Shown in pieces: positions 41,950 to 50,779 of a DNA stretch of 64,000 nucleotides. The stretch is from Saccharopolyspora indica. Lineage in GTDB: Bacteria > Actinomycetota > Actinomycetes > Mycobacteriales > Pseudonocardiaceae. The number at the start of each line of letters is the position of its first letter. The first letter of the stretch is position 1. The notes under the pieces are model-generated. The model made no database searches. It was not told the origin of the DNA and saw only the letters and a list, made by a program, of their open reading frames with translations. The DNA is taken from NCBI RefSeq assembly GCF_027853965.1, contig NZ_JAQGLB010000003.1, positions 1 to 64,000 of the forward strand, in the 5' to 3' direction. The translations under genes were made by a program, and so were the position numbers.

Positions 41950-42708
41950 CTACCGCCGGTGGGCGAGCGCGCGGCGGGCGATGCCGTCGAGGAGGTAGCC
42001 GAGCACGCCGATCACCAGGATGACGGCCATCATCTGGTCGTAGGCGAGCTGGTCGCGGGCGTTGAGGATCTGGTAGCCGAGCCCGGAATCGACGCCGAGC
42101 ATCTCCGCCGGGACGAGCACCACCCAGGCGATGCCGAGCGCAACCCGCACACCGGTGAGGACGTGGCCCCGGGAAGCGGGCAGCACGACGCTGGTCAGCA
42201 CCTCGGTCCTCGTCGCGCCGAGCGAGCGGGCGACGAGCCGGTGCCCCGGGTCGACGGCGTGCACGCCCGCAGCGGTGTTGAGCACGATCGGCCACAGCGC
42301 CGCGGCCGCCACCAGGAAGACCACCGGCCGGTGCCCGATGCCGAACAGCGCGACGGCCACCGGCGCCCACGACAGCGGCGACACCATGCGCAGGAACTGG
42401 AAGACCGGCCGGGTGGCGCGCTCCAGCGCCGCCAGCGACCCGACCGCGAAGCCCAGCGGCACGCCGATCGCGGCGGCGATCAGCAGCCCGCCGAGCAGCC
42501 GCCACAGGCTCGCCGCGATGTCGCCGAACAGCACGCCGCGCCGGGCCAGGTCGGCGATCGCGGGAACGGCGTGCTGCGGCGCGAAGGAGTTCAGCAGCCT
42601 GTCCTCACCGGCCAGCACGGTGGTGAGGAACCACCACAGCAGCACGGCGAGGGCGATCGCGGTGGCCGGCGCGATCCAACGCGCGCGGGACGGCGGTGAG
42701 ACGGTCAC
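41950..42708 (-). CDS. ABC transporter permease (SsuC/TauC-like)
   Basis: 252 residues from GTG 42708 overlapping the substrate-binding gene's stop. About six TM segments and the BPD permease signature SLGATRTEVLTSVVLPASRG, followed by VRVALGIAWVVLVPAEMLG, which is typical of nitrate/sulfonate/taurine transporters. It forms the membrane channel for the binding protein and ATPase encoded just upstream. Last gene of the operon. Confidence 0.92.
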   Translation of the reverse strand: MTVSPPSRARWIAPATAIALAVLLWWFLTTVLAGEDRLLNSFAPQHAVPAIADLARRGVLFGDIAASLWRLLGGLLIAAAIGVPLGFAVGSLAALERATRPVFQFLRMVSPLSWAPVAVALFGIGHRPVVFLVAAAALWPIVLNTAAGVHAVDPGHRLVARSLGATRTEVLTSVVLPASRGHVLTGVRVALGIAWVVLVPAEMLGVDSGLGYQILNARDQLAYDQMMAVILVIGVLGYLLDGIARRALAHRR

Positions 42709-43856
42709 GCCGGGTTCACCTCTTCGGTGCGGTGGAGGTCGTGGGGCAGCCCGAACGCGGCGGGACCGCCGAGCCGGTCGATGGACCTGCGCACGAAGCG
42801 GTCGTCGACCAGCTGGCCGTGGGCGAGGTCCGGGTCGATCCGCCGCAGGAACGCGGTGTCGCCGTCGACCGCGGTGCCGTGCATCGCGCGGATCAGACCG
42901 GCGGTGTAGCCGGGGAACGGGAAGGGCTGGAACCCGATCCGCTGGCCGGACCACTCCGGGTGGTGCAGGCCCGAGCCGTCGTAGGTCAGCGCCCTGGTGA
43001 TCGCGGGCAGCGGCTGCGGCAGGTAGCGGTCGCCGGAGAGCACGCGCGCAGCGCGCCCGCGGTCTTGCTCGATGCTCAGCTGGGCGAGGGCGATCGAGTC
43101 GACCAGCGCCTGCACCCGCAGCGGATCGCCGTCCAGGAGGTCCTGGTGGGCCAGCACGACGCAGCACGCGTGGTCCCGCCACACGTCGCCGATGAAGCGG
43201 TGGATGCGCCCGATCCCCTTGATCTCCGCGACGGCGTTGAACGGATCGGCGACGACGTAGCCGCCGATGGATCCGCTGTCCAGCGCGGGCACCATGTCCG
43301 CCGGGCTCATCACCACCAGCTCGACGGTTCCGGCCGCGGCGGACGGTTCCTCGCGCACCACCGGCCGCAGCCCGGCCCGCCGGAGCACGTCCTGCAGGAC
43401 GATGTTGTGGATCGACCACCAGTACGGGATCGCCACCCGCCGCCCGGCGAGCTCGTCGAGCGAGCGGATGTCGCGGCGCACGGTCAGCGAGGAGCCGTTG
43501 GTGTGGTTCCAGGCCAGGATCCGCACCTGCTCCCCCAGCGAGTACCGGAGCTGGACGGCGAAGGGCATCAGCAGGTGGACGACGTCGACCTGCCTGCTCA
43601 GGAACGCCTCGGCCAGCGACGCCCAGCCGCGGAACCGCACCGGCCGCTCGACACCGGCACCCGTCGCGTCGAAGAGCCCGCTGCCGTGCGCCACCAGCAG
43701 CGGCGCGGCATCGGTGATCGGCAGGTACCCGACGCGCAGCCGATCGCTCGGGGCCACCGTGCGGCGGGTTGCGTGCGCGGCCAGGTCGGCGATGCCCACC
43801 AGGCCGCCGAGCGCGCCGAGCGCCGCACCGCCGCGCAGCAGCGTGCGCCGGTTCAC
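42705..43856 (-). CDS. ABC transporter substrate-binding protein (SsuA/NMT1-like)
   Basis: 383 residues with a twin-arginine-like signal (NRRTLLRGGAALGALGGL), then a periplasmic-binding-type fold of the sulfonate/nitrate family: LRVGYLPITDAAPLLVAHGS, FLSRQVDVVHLLMPFAVQLR, and RVAIPYWWSIHNIVLQDVLR. No lipobox cysteine is visible, so anchoring is unclear. Likely ligand is an organosulfur compound given the operon. Overlaps both neighbours by four bases. Confidence 0.88.
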   Translation of the reverse strand: MNRRTLLRGGAALGALGGLVGIADLAAHATRRTVAPSDRLRVGYLPITDAAPLLVAHGSGLFDATGAGVERPVRFRGWASLAEAFLSRQVDVVHLLMPFAVQLRYSLGEQVRILAWNHTNGSSLTVRRDIRSLDELAGRRVAIPYWWSIHNIVLQDVLRRAGLRPVVREEPSAAAGTVELVVMSPADMVPALDSGSIGGYVVADPFNAVAEIKGIGRIHRFIGDVWRDHACCVVLAHQDLLDGDPLRVQALVDSIALAQLSIEQDRGRAARVLSGDRYLPQPLPAITRALTYDGSGLHHPEWSGQRIGFQPFPFPGYTAGLIRAMHGTAVDGDTAFLRRIDPDLAHGQLVDDRFVRRSIDRLGGPAAFGLPHDLHRTEEVNPA

Positions 43857-44566
43857 GACACGCCCGCCTTCTCGTAGTGCGCCAGCATTTCCCCGCGGAG
43901 CGCACCGTTGTCGGCGCCGTTCTCCCAGACGCGGCCGATCGCACCCGAGCCGTCGAGCAGCGCGATGCGGTCGCCGACCAGCAGCGCCTCGTCCACGTCA
44001 TGCGTGACCAGCACCGTGGTCAGCTCCAGCTCCCGGGTGGTGGTGCGCAGCCACCGCTGGAGATCTCCCCTGGTGCCCGGGTCGAGCGCGCTGAACGGCT
44101 CGTCGAGCAGCAGCAGGCGCGGGCCGATCGCGGCGGCGCGGGCGATCGCGACGCGTTGCGCCTGGCCGCCGGAGAGCTGGTCGGGATGGGAATCGGCGAG
44201 GTCGGCCAGCCCGAACCGGGCCAGCAGCCGATCGGCCCGGTCGGCCTCGAAACGCCCTCTGTTGGCGCGGTAACCGCCGCCCAGGCGCACGTTGTCCCGC
44301 ACGGTCAGCCACGGCATCAGCAGCGCCTGCTGGAACACGACGCCGGTGGGCGGCCTGCCGCCTGCGCCGTCACCCCACTCGACGGTTCCGGCGTCGAGCG
44401 GCTCAAGTCCGGCGAGCACCCGCAGCAGCGTGGACTTGCCGCCGCCGCTGGGCCCGACGACCACGAGGAACTCGCCGTCGGCCACCTCCAGGTCGAGGTC
44501 GTGGAAGAGGGTGCGCGGCCCGTAGGTCTTGCCCGCGCCGATCACGCGGACCGCGAGAGTTCCCAC
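43853..44566 (-). CDS. ABC transporter ATP-binding protein (SsuB/TauB-like)
   Basis: 237 residues with Walker A GPSGGGKS, signature LSGGQAQR, Walker B LLLLDEPFSALD and the switch THDVDEA. Energises uptake through the adjacent permease. GTG 44566 was chosen because it begins the conserved GTLAVRVIGAGKTYG segment; it lies 25 bases inside the 3' end of the upstream dehydrogenase-like gene, in another frame. Confidence 0.93.
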   Translation of the reverse strand: MGTLAVRVIGAGKTYGPRTLFHDLDLEVADGEFLVVVGPSGGGKSTLLRVLAGLEPLDAGTVEWGDGAGGRPPTGVVFQQALLMPWLTVRDNVRLGGGYRANRGRFEADRADRLLARFGLADLADSHPDQLSGGQAQRVAIARAAAIGPRLLLLDEPFSALDPGTRGDLQRWLRTTTRELELTTVLVTHDVDEALLVGDRIALLDGSGAIGRVWENGADNGALRGEMLAHYEKAGVS

Positions 44567-45615
44567 CTCAACTGCCCTTCGGTCGGAGCCTGCACGGGGA
44601 GGAACGCCGCCTCGCGCAGCCGCCTGCTGGTCGCGCTGCCCGCGACGTAACCGGCACCACCGCTGATCGCGGCTTCCAGCCGGGTGGCGTCCCCGGCGAC
44701 CCGCGCCGCGTCGAGCCGCAGTTGCAGCAGCTCGCGGTCGCCGGCCCGCCGCGGATCGCGGGCGTGCTCGAAGAGCCGCCGCCGCACGGACTCGTGCCTG
44801 CCGTCCACGTCGGCGAGGTCCGGGCCGAACTCCGCGTTGAGCCCGGTGAGCCGCTTCCTGGACTGCTCCCGGGACACTCCGGCCAGCCCGCTGCAGAAGG
44901 CGCTCTGCACCAGCAGGAACGTCGGCCGGAAGGAGCGGACGAAGCCGGTCAGGTCCTCGCTGAGCACCGCGTCGGCGGGGATCTCGACGCCGTCGAGGCT
45001 GATCGAGGAGGACGCGGTCGCGCCCAGCGCCAGCAGTTCCGGAGCGGTGTGCACGGTGACGCCCGGATCGCCGGTCCGCAGCTGCACGACCACACCGCTG
45101 CCGTCGTCGAACCGGGCCGGGACGACCACGAGCGCCTCGTCGAAGAGGTTCGAGGCCCACCTGATCGGCCCGTCCAGCCGGACGCCGCCGGTGGTGCGCG
45201 TGGCGATCACCGGCACCGGTTCCAGACCGGCGACGTGCCGCATCGCCGGTGCCATCGCCGTCGCGCCGACGACCGTTCCCCGCGCCAGCGCGGGAAGTTC
45301 CCGGGCCGCCGCCGGCCGGTCGCTGCCGCGGCCGAGGTATTCGATCACCATGCGCTGCGCCCACAGCGCGAAGCCGGAGCTCAGGCAGCCGGCCGCGACG
45401 TCCTCCACGACCAGTAGCATGGTGGCCAGCCGGTCGTCGGCGTTGTCGGGCGCGCCCAGGTCGAGCAGCCCGAGTTCGCCGAGCAGCCGGAGTCCCGGGC
45501 GGACGTCGCAGTCGCCCCGGTCCACTTCGGACGCCTTCCGGGCGAAGAACTCCAGCACGTCCTGGCGGCCGGGGTAGTCGAGCGATGTGTCCAGCGTGGA
45601 CGGTCGGGCGCTCAT
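44542..45615 (-). CDS. Acyl-CoA dehydrogenase-like flavoprotein (SfnB/desulfurisation type)
   Basis: 357 residues of the acyl-CoA dehydrogenase superfamily: an N-terminal helical domain (LLGELGLLDLGAPDNADDRL), a beta-domain with ATRTTGGVRLDGPIRWASNL, and a C-terminal helical bundle. In a sulfonate-transporter operon such proteins are usually reduced-flavin monooxygenase-like enzymes (SfnB/DszC branch) that help release sulfur from organosulfur compounds. No acyl-CoA catalytic Glu was identified with confidence. Overlaps the DUF4242 gene by four bases. Confidence 0.75.
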   Translation of the reverse strand: MSARPSTLDTSLDYPGRQDVLEFFARKASEVDRGDCDVRPGLRLLGELGLLDLGAPDNADDRLATMLLVVEDVAAGCLSSGFALWAQRMVIEYLGRGSDRPAAARELPALARGTVVGATAMAPAMRHVAGLEPVPVIATRTTGGVRLDGPIRWASNLFDEALVVVPARFDDGSGVVVQLRTGDPGVTVHTAPELLALGATASSSISLDGVEIPADAVLSEDLTGFVRSFRPTFLLVQSAFCSGLAGVSREQSRKRLTGLNAEFGPDLADVDGRHESVRRRLFEHARDPRRAGDRELLQLRLDAARVAGDATRLEAAISGGAGYVAGSATSRRLREAAFLPVQAPTEGQLRWELSRSA

Positions 45616-46154
45616 CGCTCGCCCCGCTCCAGCGCGTGCAGCCGGTCGATCGGGGTGTTGACGACTTCGCGCGCCTTGCGGACGATGCCCTCGTCCGGCG
45701 CGTCGTACAGGCACAGGCACTTGACCATGTCCTCGCGGACGTAGGTCCGCAGGAAGCTGACCTCGGGAACCTCGGCGTACTTCGGCGCGTTCGCCTTCTT
45801 CCGGCTCAAGTAGGTGTCCATGTCCAGGTCGGCCGGGAAGTCCCACTCGACCAGGTAGCCCGCCTTCGGCCGGGCCGCCTTGATCTCGGCCAGCTCCGCG
45901 CCGATCAGCCGGACCTGGTCCGGCCCCGCCACCTCGGCCGCCCCGGCCAGCCGCTCGGCGGTCAGGACGGTGCCCAGGCTCGCCGCATCCGCGGCCTCGA
46001 CGACGACGAAGACCTGGTCGTGCGAGCCGGTGACCTGCGATTCGATGACCTCGCCGCCGGCCGACGACGCGGCTCCGCCGATCTCGCGCAGCAGCGCCTC
46101 GATCCCGTCGCGGCCGGCGTCGGCGGGCACGATCTCGTACAGGAACAGCGACAT
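45612..46154 (-). CDS. DUF4242 domain protein (SCO4226-like)
   Basis: 180 residues made of two ferredoxin-like halves. The second (DYxxEWDFP... TYLSRKKANAPKYAEVPEV and YVREDMVKCLCLYDAPDEG) matches DUF4242; the first is a degenerate copy with FVVVEAADAASLG. Family members from Streptomyces bind nickel, but whether this one does is not apparent. First protein-coding gene after the leader peptide in the sulfur operon. Confidence 0.75.
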   Translation of the reverse strand: MSLFLYEIVPADAGRDGIEALLREIGGAASSAGGEVIESQVTGSHDQVFVVVEAADAASLGTVLTAERLAGAAEVAGPDQVRLIGAELAEIKAARPKAGYLVEWDFPADLDMDTYLSRKKANAPKYAEVPEVSFLRTYVREDMVKCLCLYDAPDEGIVRKAREVVNTPIDRLHALERGER

Positions 46155-46189
46155 GCTTCTTCCCTCCGGAATTGGGGTTGGGCGAACAC

Positions 46190-46215
46190 CGGACGACGGC
46201 GTGCGAACCCGTCCG
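46190..46215 (-). promoter_or_regulatory. Hairpin in the leader-DUF4242 interval
   Basis: CGGACG (46190-46195) and CGTCCG (46210-46215) pair around 14 bases in the 140-base untranslated interval between the leader peptide stop and the first structural gene. It may be part of a leader-dependent attenuator; there is no T-run. Confidence 0.3.
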
Positions 46216-46294
46216 CGCGGCGGTGAAGGCGCACCGGTGGACGAGGGGGTTCAGCCGATCCGGCCGATGAGGTGGTGAGAGGTGGCGCGAGCGC

Positions 46295-46378
46295 TCAGCC
46301 GCGGACAGGCGTACACGCGGCGCTGGTGACCCGGAGCAGGTCCACCTGGAGGCGCTCGACGAGTTCCACGTTCCGCAT
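46295..46378 (-). CDS. Cysteine-type leader peptide of the sulfur operon
   Basis: A 27-residue ORF whose start MRNVELVERLQVDLLRVTS and end SAACTPVRG match the small leader peptides found before actinobacterial sulfur-assimilation and sulfonate-transport operons. These have a hydrophobic VDLLR segment and a late Cys codon, here TGT. Ribosome stalling at the Cys codon under cysteine limitation is the accepted idea for this class. It is read in the same direction as the operon that begins 140 bases downstream. Confidence 0.75.
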   Translation of the reverse strand: MRNVELVERLQVDLLRVTSAACTPVRG

Positions 46379-46394
46379 GCGCTCACCCTAGGCA

Positions 46395-46414
46395 TAGACC
46401 GATCGTTCTGTCTA
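46395..46414. promoter_or_regulatory. TetR-type operator between leader peptide and TetR gene
   Basis: TAGAC (46395-46399) and GTCTA (46410-46414) form an inverted repeat around CGATCGTTCT. The sequence is close to the AGACCGATCGGTCT type of operator bound by many TetR regulators. It lies between two divergent starts, so the encoded TetR protein may control both itself and the sulfur operon. Confidence 0.6.
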
Positions 46415-46432
46415 CGCCGGTGGGCATAGGAT

Positions 46433-47014
46433 GTGGTCGTGGCCTCATCAACACGAGCCGCAGCCGCACCGTCGGAGCGACTGCTGGCAGCGGCGGCGAA
46501 GCTGTTCCCGAAGGAGGGCATCCGCGCGGTCGGCGTCGACCGGGTCCTGGCGGAGGCCCAGGTGGCCCGTGCGAGCCTGTACCAGGCCTTCGGCTCCAAA
46601 GACGCGCTGATCGCGGCGTACGTGGACCGGCAGGACGAGCTCGACCGCGCCAGCTACGCCAAAGCCGTTGCCGGACTGGACGATCCGGCCGACCGGCTGC
46701 TGGCGCTGTTCGACCTCGCGCGCACGACCGCGAACAGGTCGCGCTTCCGCGGCTGCCTCTACCTCAACGCCGCCACCGAGTTCCCCGACCGGAAGCACCC
46801 CGTCGTCGCGGCCGTGGCCCGGCACCGCAGCTGGCTGCGCGACCTGCTGGTGACGCTGCTGACCGAGGCCGGGGCGCACGATCCCGAGCCGCTCGCTGAG
46901 CGGGTCCAGGTCATCTACGACGGAGCGGTCGCCGGATCCAAGCTCAGCCACAGCACCGAACCCATCGACACCGGCCGCACCCTGGTCGCCGAGATCCTCG
47001 CCGAGCTGCCGTGA
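46433..47014 (+). CDS. TetR/AcrR-family transcriptional regulator
   Basis: 193 residues. The N-terminal helix-turn-helix spans about 12-60 (LLAAAAKLFPKEGIRAVGVD, VARASLYQAFGSKDALIAAY). The C-terminal ligand domain contains ARTTANRSRFRGCLYLNAAT, typical of a TetR subgroup that often controls oxidoreductases. GTG 46433 is used; a second GTG at 46439 is possible. It has a candidate operator directly upstream and a strong terminator overlapping its stop codon. Confidence 0.92.
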   Translation: MVVASSTRAAAAPSERLLAAAAKLFPKEGIRAVGVDRVLAEAQVARASLYQAFGSKDALIAAYVDRQDELDRASYAKAVAGLDDPADRLLALFDLARTTANRSRFRGCLYLNAATEFPDRKHPVVAAVARHRSWLRDLLVTLLTEAGAHDPEPLAERVQVIYDGAVAGSKLSHSTEPIDTGRTLVAEILAELP

Positions 47015-47041
47015 GCGTTTCGGGGCGCCCCCGAAACGCTC
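47013..47041 (+). terminator. Rho-independent terminator of the TetR gene
   Basis: Thirteen-base perfect arms, 47013-47025 (GAGCGTTTCGGGG) and 47029-47041, around a three-base loop. The left arm begins within the TGA stop codon. A T-run (CTTTTTCCC) follows eight bases after the stem. This isolates the TetR unit from the NTPase operon. Confidence 0.8.
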
Positions 47042-47133
47042 GTGGCAGCTTTTTCCCTTCCGGACCACCACGCGAACGAGCCGAGTAACGTGGCTCACAC
47101 CGGGGGAAGATCACTACTGCGGGGGTGCGGGGG

Positions 47134-49122
47134 ATGGCCGAGCCGGGGAGGCTGACCGACAGCGCGTCGTTGACCCGGCGTCTGCTGTGGAACCGCCGGG
47201 TCGGGGAGCCCGCGGGCCCGCAGCCGGTGGTCGTGCTGCTGGGCCCCGCCGGCTCCGGCAAGACCGAGGCGCTGAACTCCATCTCGCGGGACTGCGGCAG
47301 CGGCGTCGTGCACAACCAGCCGCTGGACTTCGCCGCGGAGGCACCGACCACGGTCGAGGCGCTGGCCAAGATCGCCTTCGAGCTGTCCCGCCGCTGGCCG
47401 TCCCGCAAGCCACCGCGGTTCACCCGCTTCGCGCTGGGCCTGATCGCCGTGCACGCGGTGCTGCCGAACGACCGCGAGCAGGCCAGGGCCAAGATCGACC
47501 GGGCGATCCGGGAGTTCTCCCGGAACCCGTCCGCGGACCGGATCGCACAGATCGTCCAGGAGCTCTCCGACGCCGCCGAGCCGCTGTTCGACCCACTGCT
47601 GGCGGCGACCGTCAACCTGCTGCCCACCCTGATCCGGCACCTGGGGCGCAAACCGCTGTCCAACGCCAAGCGCTGGCACGCCGACATCCCCGAGGCCGAG
47701 GGCGCCGGCCCGCTGGACGCCCTGATCCAGCTCAGCATCCGGGCCAGGGCCGATTCCGCCGAGCGGACCAGCTGGCTGACCTCGGCGTTCCTGGCCGACG
47801 TGCGGGAGAGCCATCCGGTGCTGGCCAAACCCGAGCCCAAGAGCCCGTGCTCGTGCCTGAACCCGGCCCGCCAGCCGCACCTGCACAACTGGGTCGTGCT
47901 GCTGGACAACGTCGACCACGGCAACGGGTTCCGCTTCCTGGAGGACATCACCGCCGCCCGCGAACGGCACCTGCGCCAGCACGAGGAGCACGATCCGCTG
48001 CTGCTCGTCGCCACCAGCGGCCGCTGGCACCCGGAGTGGGAGTCCGACTGGCACCCGCCGTGGAAGTCGGTCGACAGCCTGCCCGACGACGTCTCGGTGG
48101 TGCCGCGCTGCCCGAGCACCGGTCACTGGCGCACCGATCCGGCGCAGCGGCGACCGACCGCGCCCTACCTCCCGGTGCTGCTGGAACCGCTGAAGATAGA
48201 GGAGACCGCCCGGATCCTCGGCACCGGCGTCCGCTCCCCCGCCGCCAGGCTCGCGCAACGCGCCAGCGGCGGACTGCCGCACGCCGTGCACGCGATCAAG
48301 GCCCTGCTCAACGGACGCGGGCTGGACCGGCAGCGGCGCGACGTGCTGTGGCCCGACGATCCGGCCGAAGCCCGCAGCTGCCAGGAACGCCTCGAAGAGC
48401 TGCGGCTCTCGCACCACCTGGTGGACGTCGGCATCGAGGAGTTCGTCACCGCCGCGGCGTGGGCCACCGCGCCGTGGCTGGTGCCCGCGGAGTCGGCGGG
48501 CCTGGTCTCGCAGCCGGAGATCGGACGCATCCTCACCGAACTGCGCACCGCGCTGTGGGTGATCGCCCCGGAACGCCGCGGCGGCACCGAGGACCACACC
48601 GTCATGCACCCGTGGATCGCCCGGACCCTGCTGTCCGCGCTGGCCGCCCGCACCGGGGAGCCGTCCTACGAGGTGCAGTTCCGGGCGATGCTGGAGGACT
48701 CCAGCGTGCGGCGCGATCCGGAGCGGCGCGCCTACTGCCTGCTGGCGCTGGGCGAGTTCTCCGCCGTCGTGGACATGCTGGAGGAGCGGTTCGACCGGAT
48801 CCCGCACCAGGACTGGGTGGACCTGCTGACGCTGGTGACCGGAGCACCGGACGACAAACCGCTGGACCTCGGCCACGACGCGCTCTACCAGGCGCTGGTC
48901 GAGGAAGACCTGCGCGGCGGCGCCGAGGACCGCTCGATGGTGCGCAACGTGCTGGCCCGGCTGGTCGCGGCGGCCTGGCTGCTGGCCAACCCGCTGGTCG
49001 GACCGGACGACGAGCGCAAGCGCGTGGTGGCGCAGTGCTTCCGCGAGCTCGCCCCGCTGTCCCGGCGCTCCGACGTCGCCGCGCTCTACGAGGCCGCGCG
49101 CCAGACGGAAAGGCTCTTCTAG
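47134..49122 (+). CDS. P-loop NTPase (STAND/NACHT-like) of unknown function
   Basis: 662 residues with Walker A GPAGSGKT near residue 36, a Walker B-like strand NWVVLLDNVDHGNG near residue 255, and sensor segment LLLVATSGRWHPEW, then helical C-terminal repeats (LGEFSAVVDMLEERFDRIP). The order resembles STAND NTPases with a winged-helix and helical sensor region, without a recognised effector domain. No TM segment. ATG 47134 has GGGGG at eight bases; a GTG at 47125 is alternative. It is co-transcribed with the tethered binding protein 23 bases downstream. A signalling role is inference. Confidence 0.7.
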   Translation: MAEPGRLTDSASLTRRLLWNRRVGEPAGPQPVVVLLGPAGSGKTEALNSISRDCGSGVVHNQPLDFAAEAPTTVEALAKIAFELSRRWPSRKPPRFTRFALGLIAVHAVLPNDREQARAKIDRAIREFSRNPSADRIAQIVQELSDAAEPLFDPLLAATVNLLPTLIRHLGRKPLSNAKRWHADIPEAEGAGPLDALIQLSIRARADSAERTSWLTSAFLADVRESHPVLAKPEPKSPCSCLNPARQPHLHNWVVLLDNVDHGNGFRFLEDITAARERHLRQHEEHDPLLLVATSGRWHPEWESDWHPPWKSVDSLPDDVSVVPRCPSTGHWRTDPAQRRPTAPYLPVLLEPLKIEETARILGTGVRSPAARLAQRASGGLPHAVHAIKALLNGRGLDRQRRDVLWPDDPAEARSCQERLEELRLSHHLVDVGIEEFVTAAAWATAPWLVPAESAGLVSQPEIGRILTELRTALWVIAPERRGGTEDHTVMHPWIARTLLSALAARTGEPSYEVQFRAMLEDSSVRRDPERRAYCLLALGEFSAVVDMLEERFDRIPHQDWVDLLTLVTGAPDDKPLDLGHDALYQALVEEDLRGGAEDRSMVRNVLARLVAAAWLLANPLVGPDDERKRVVAQCFRELAPLSRRSDVAALYEAARQTERLF

Positions 49123-49145
49123 CAACCGACGGATTGGACCTGGCG

Positions 49146-50690
49146 ATGACTCGATCACCCCAGTCGACACGCGGCCCGATGCGACCCTGGCCGTGGTGGC
49201 GGCGGCACAAGACGATCTCGGCGCTGCTGGTGCTGGCGGTGGTGGCAGGCGGGCTGACGTGGTGGCGGCCGTGGGAGCGCTGCGGCGCGGGCATGGTGGA
49301 GGCCGACGGCCAGTGCGTCGGGCTGAGCCTGGACATGACGCCGTTCTCCGCCGACGAGACCATGAACGACCTGCAGCAGCGGATCGCCGACCAGAACGCC
49401 CGGATCACCGAGCCCGACTTCATCACCGTCGTGGTGCTCAACAGCATGGCCCCGGACTCCACATCGGACAGCGTCGCGCTGCTCAACGTGCACCACGGCA
49501 TCATGGGCGCGATCACCGCCCAGCAGCGGGTGAACGACACCGCGGTCGTGGGTTCGCAGCGGCCGCGGGTCAAGCTGCTGCTGGCCAACTACGGCGGCGA
49601 AGCCCGCCAGCAGGCCGAAGCCGTGCGGCAGATCATCGATCATCGCGACGAGCAGCGCATCGTGGCGGTCATCGGCATCGGGCAGAGCCTGGCCGCGACC
49701 CGCGAGGCCGCCAGCACGCTGTCGGACCACAAGATCGCCGTGGTCACCACGGTGGCCAGCGGGGACGAGATGAACCGGGTCCCGGGCACCGGGCAGTTCA
49801 TCGAGCGGTTCTACCGCATCACGCCGACCAACACCGATGCCGCGAACGCGGCGGTGTCCTACCTGCGCGGCCGCGACTACCGGAAGGTGATGCTGGTCCG
49901 CGACGACAACAGCGACGACATCTACGCGAACTCCCTCGGCGATGCGTTCCGGACGGCCTACCAGAACGGTTTCGCCGACAGCCCCGGTCTCAGCGAGGCG
50001 ATCTTCACCTCGCCGTCGGAACAGCTGGAGGGCCAGGGCACCAACCGCGACATCTACCTCCAGCCGCAGTTCCACCGGATCCACACGCGGATGTGCCAGG
50101 AGAGCCCGGACCTGGTCTTCTTCGCCGGCCGCGGCGCGGATCTCAGGGCCTTCCTGCGCGCGGTGGGGCAAGGCGGCGCCTGCGACGGCCTTTCCGAGTT
50201 CGATGTCCTGACCAGCGACGACGCGCCCAGCCTGCTGGGCGGGCCGTTGCCGGAGATGCAGGGCGTCAAGGCCAACGTCTACTACACGAGCGTGGCGACG
50301 GCCGACATGTGGAAGCACACCGGTGACACCACGAACCAGGACAACTACGAGGCCTTCGCCAAGGCCTTCCGGGCGACGGGTCTCAACGACGACCTGCGGG
50401 ACGGCTACGCGATGTCGCACCACGACGCACTGCTGCTCTCGGTGGGCGCCGCGCGCCAGGTCGCCGACGTCGGAAGGAACACCGAACTGGTGGCCGACTG
50501 GATCGACCTGTCCTACACCTGCGACAGCCCGCTGCACGGCGCCACCGGCAAGCTCATCTACACCCCGGAGAGCCACGGCAACCCGATCGGCAAGGCCCTG
50601 CCGATCATGCTGCTGAAACCGGACGGCCAAGTCGAGCAGAAGGCCATCGCCTGGAGCACCGGCACCCCCTTCGAAACCTCCTGCCGCTGA
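49146..50690 (+). CDS. Membrane-tethered type I periplasmic-binding protein
   Basis: 514 residues: a basic cytosolic start ending WWRRHKTISALLVLAVVAGG (one TM helix, residues 20-40), then a Leu/Ile/Val-binding-protein-type fold (VALLNVHHGIMGAITAQQRV, VIGIGQSLAATREAASTLSD, DYRKVMLVRDDNSDDIYANS, PDLVFFAGRGADLRAFLRAV). No ABC permease or ATPase is adjacent; its only partner is the NTPase upstream. It therefore looks more like a sensor than a transport component. It has several Cys residues that could form disulfides. ATG follows a GGACCTGGCG site. Confidence 0.75.
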   Translation: MTRSPQSTRGPMRPWPWWRRHKTISALLVLAVVAGGLTWWRPWERCGAGMVEADGQCVGLSLDMTPFSADETMNDLQQRIADQNARITEPDFITVVVLNSMAPDSTSDSVALLNVHHGIMGAITAQQRVNDTAVVGSQRPRVKLLLANYGGEARQQAEAVRQIIDHRDEQRIVAVIGIGQSLAATREAASTLSDHKIAVVTTVASGDEMNRVPGTGQFIERFYRITPTNTDAANAAVSYLRGRDYRKVMLVRDDNSDDIYANSLGDAFRTAYQNGFADSPGLSEAIFTSPSEQLEGQGTNRDIYLQPQFHRIHTRMCQESPDLVFFAGRGADLRAFLRAVGQGGACDGLSEFDVLTSDDAPSLLGGPLPEMQGVKANVYYTSVATADMWKHTGDTTNQDNYEAFAKAFRATGLNDDLRDGYAMSHHDALLLSVGAARQVADVGRNTELVADWIDLSYTCDSPLHGATGKLIYTPESHGNPIGKALPIMLLKPDGQVEQKAIAWSTGTPFETSCR

Positions 50691-50779
50691 ACAGTTCCCG
50701 AGCGGGAAGCTTCGATGGGTTCTGCCGGGGCCGCACAAGCGCCAGCCGCGTCTGATGGGATCTCCCCGCACCTCGCGAG

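Noticed and set aside
50695..50708. TTCCCG-AG-CGGGAA as a terminator
   Set aside because: The two-base loop is too tight for the full stem and no T-run follows. Noted only as a weak hairpin.
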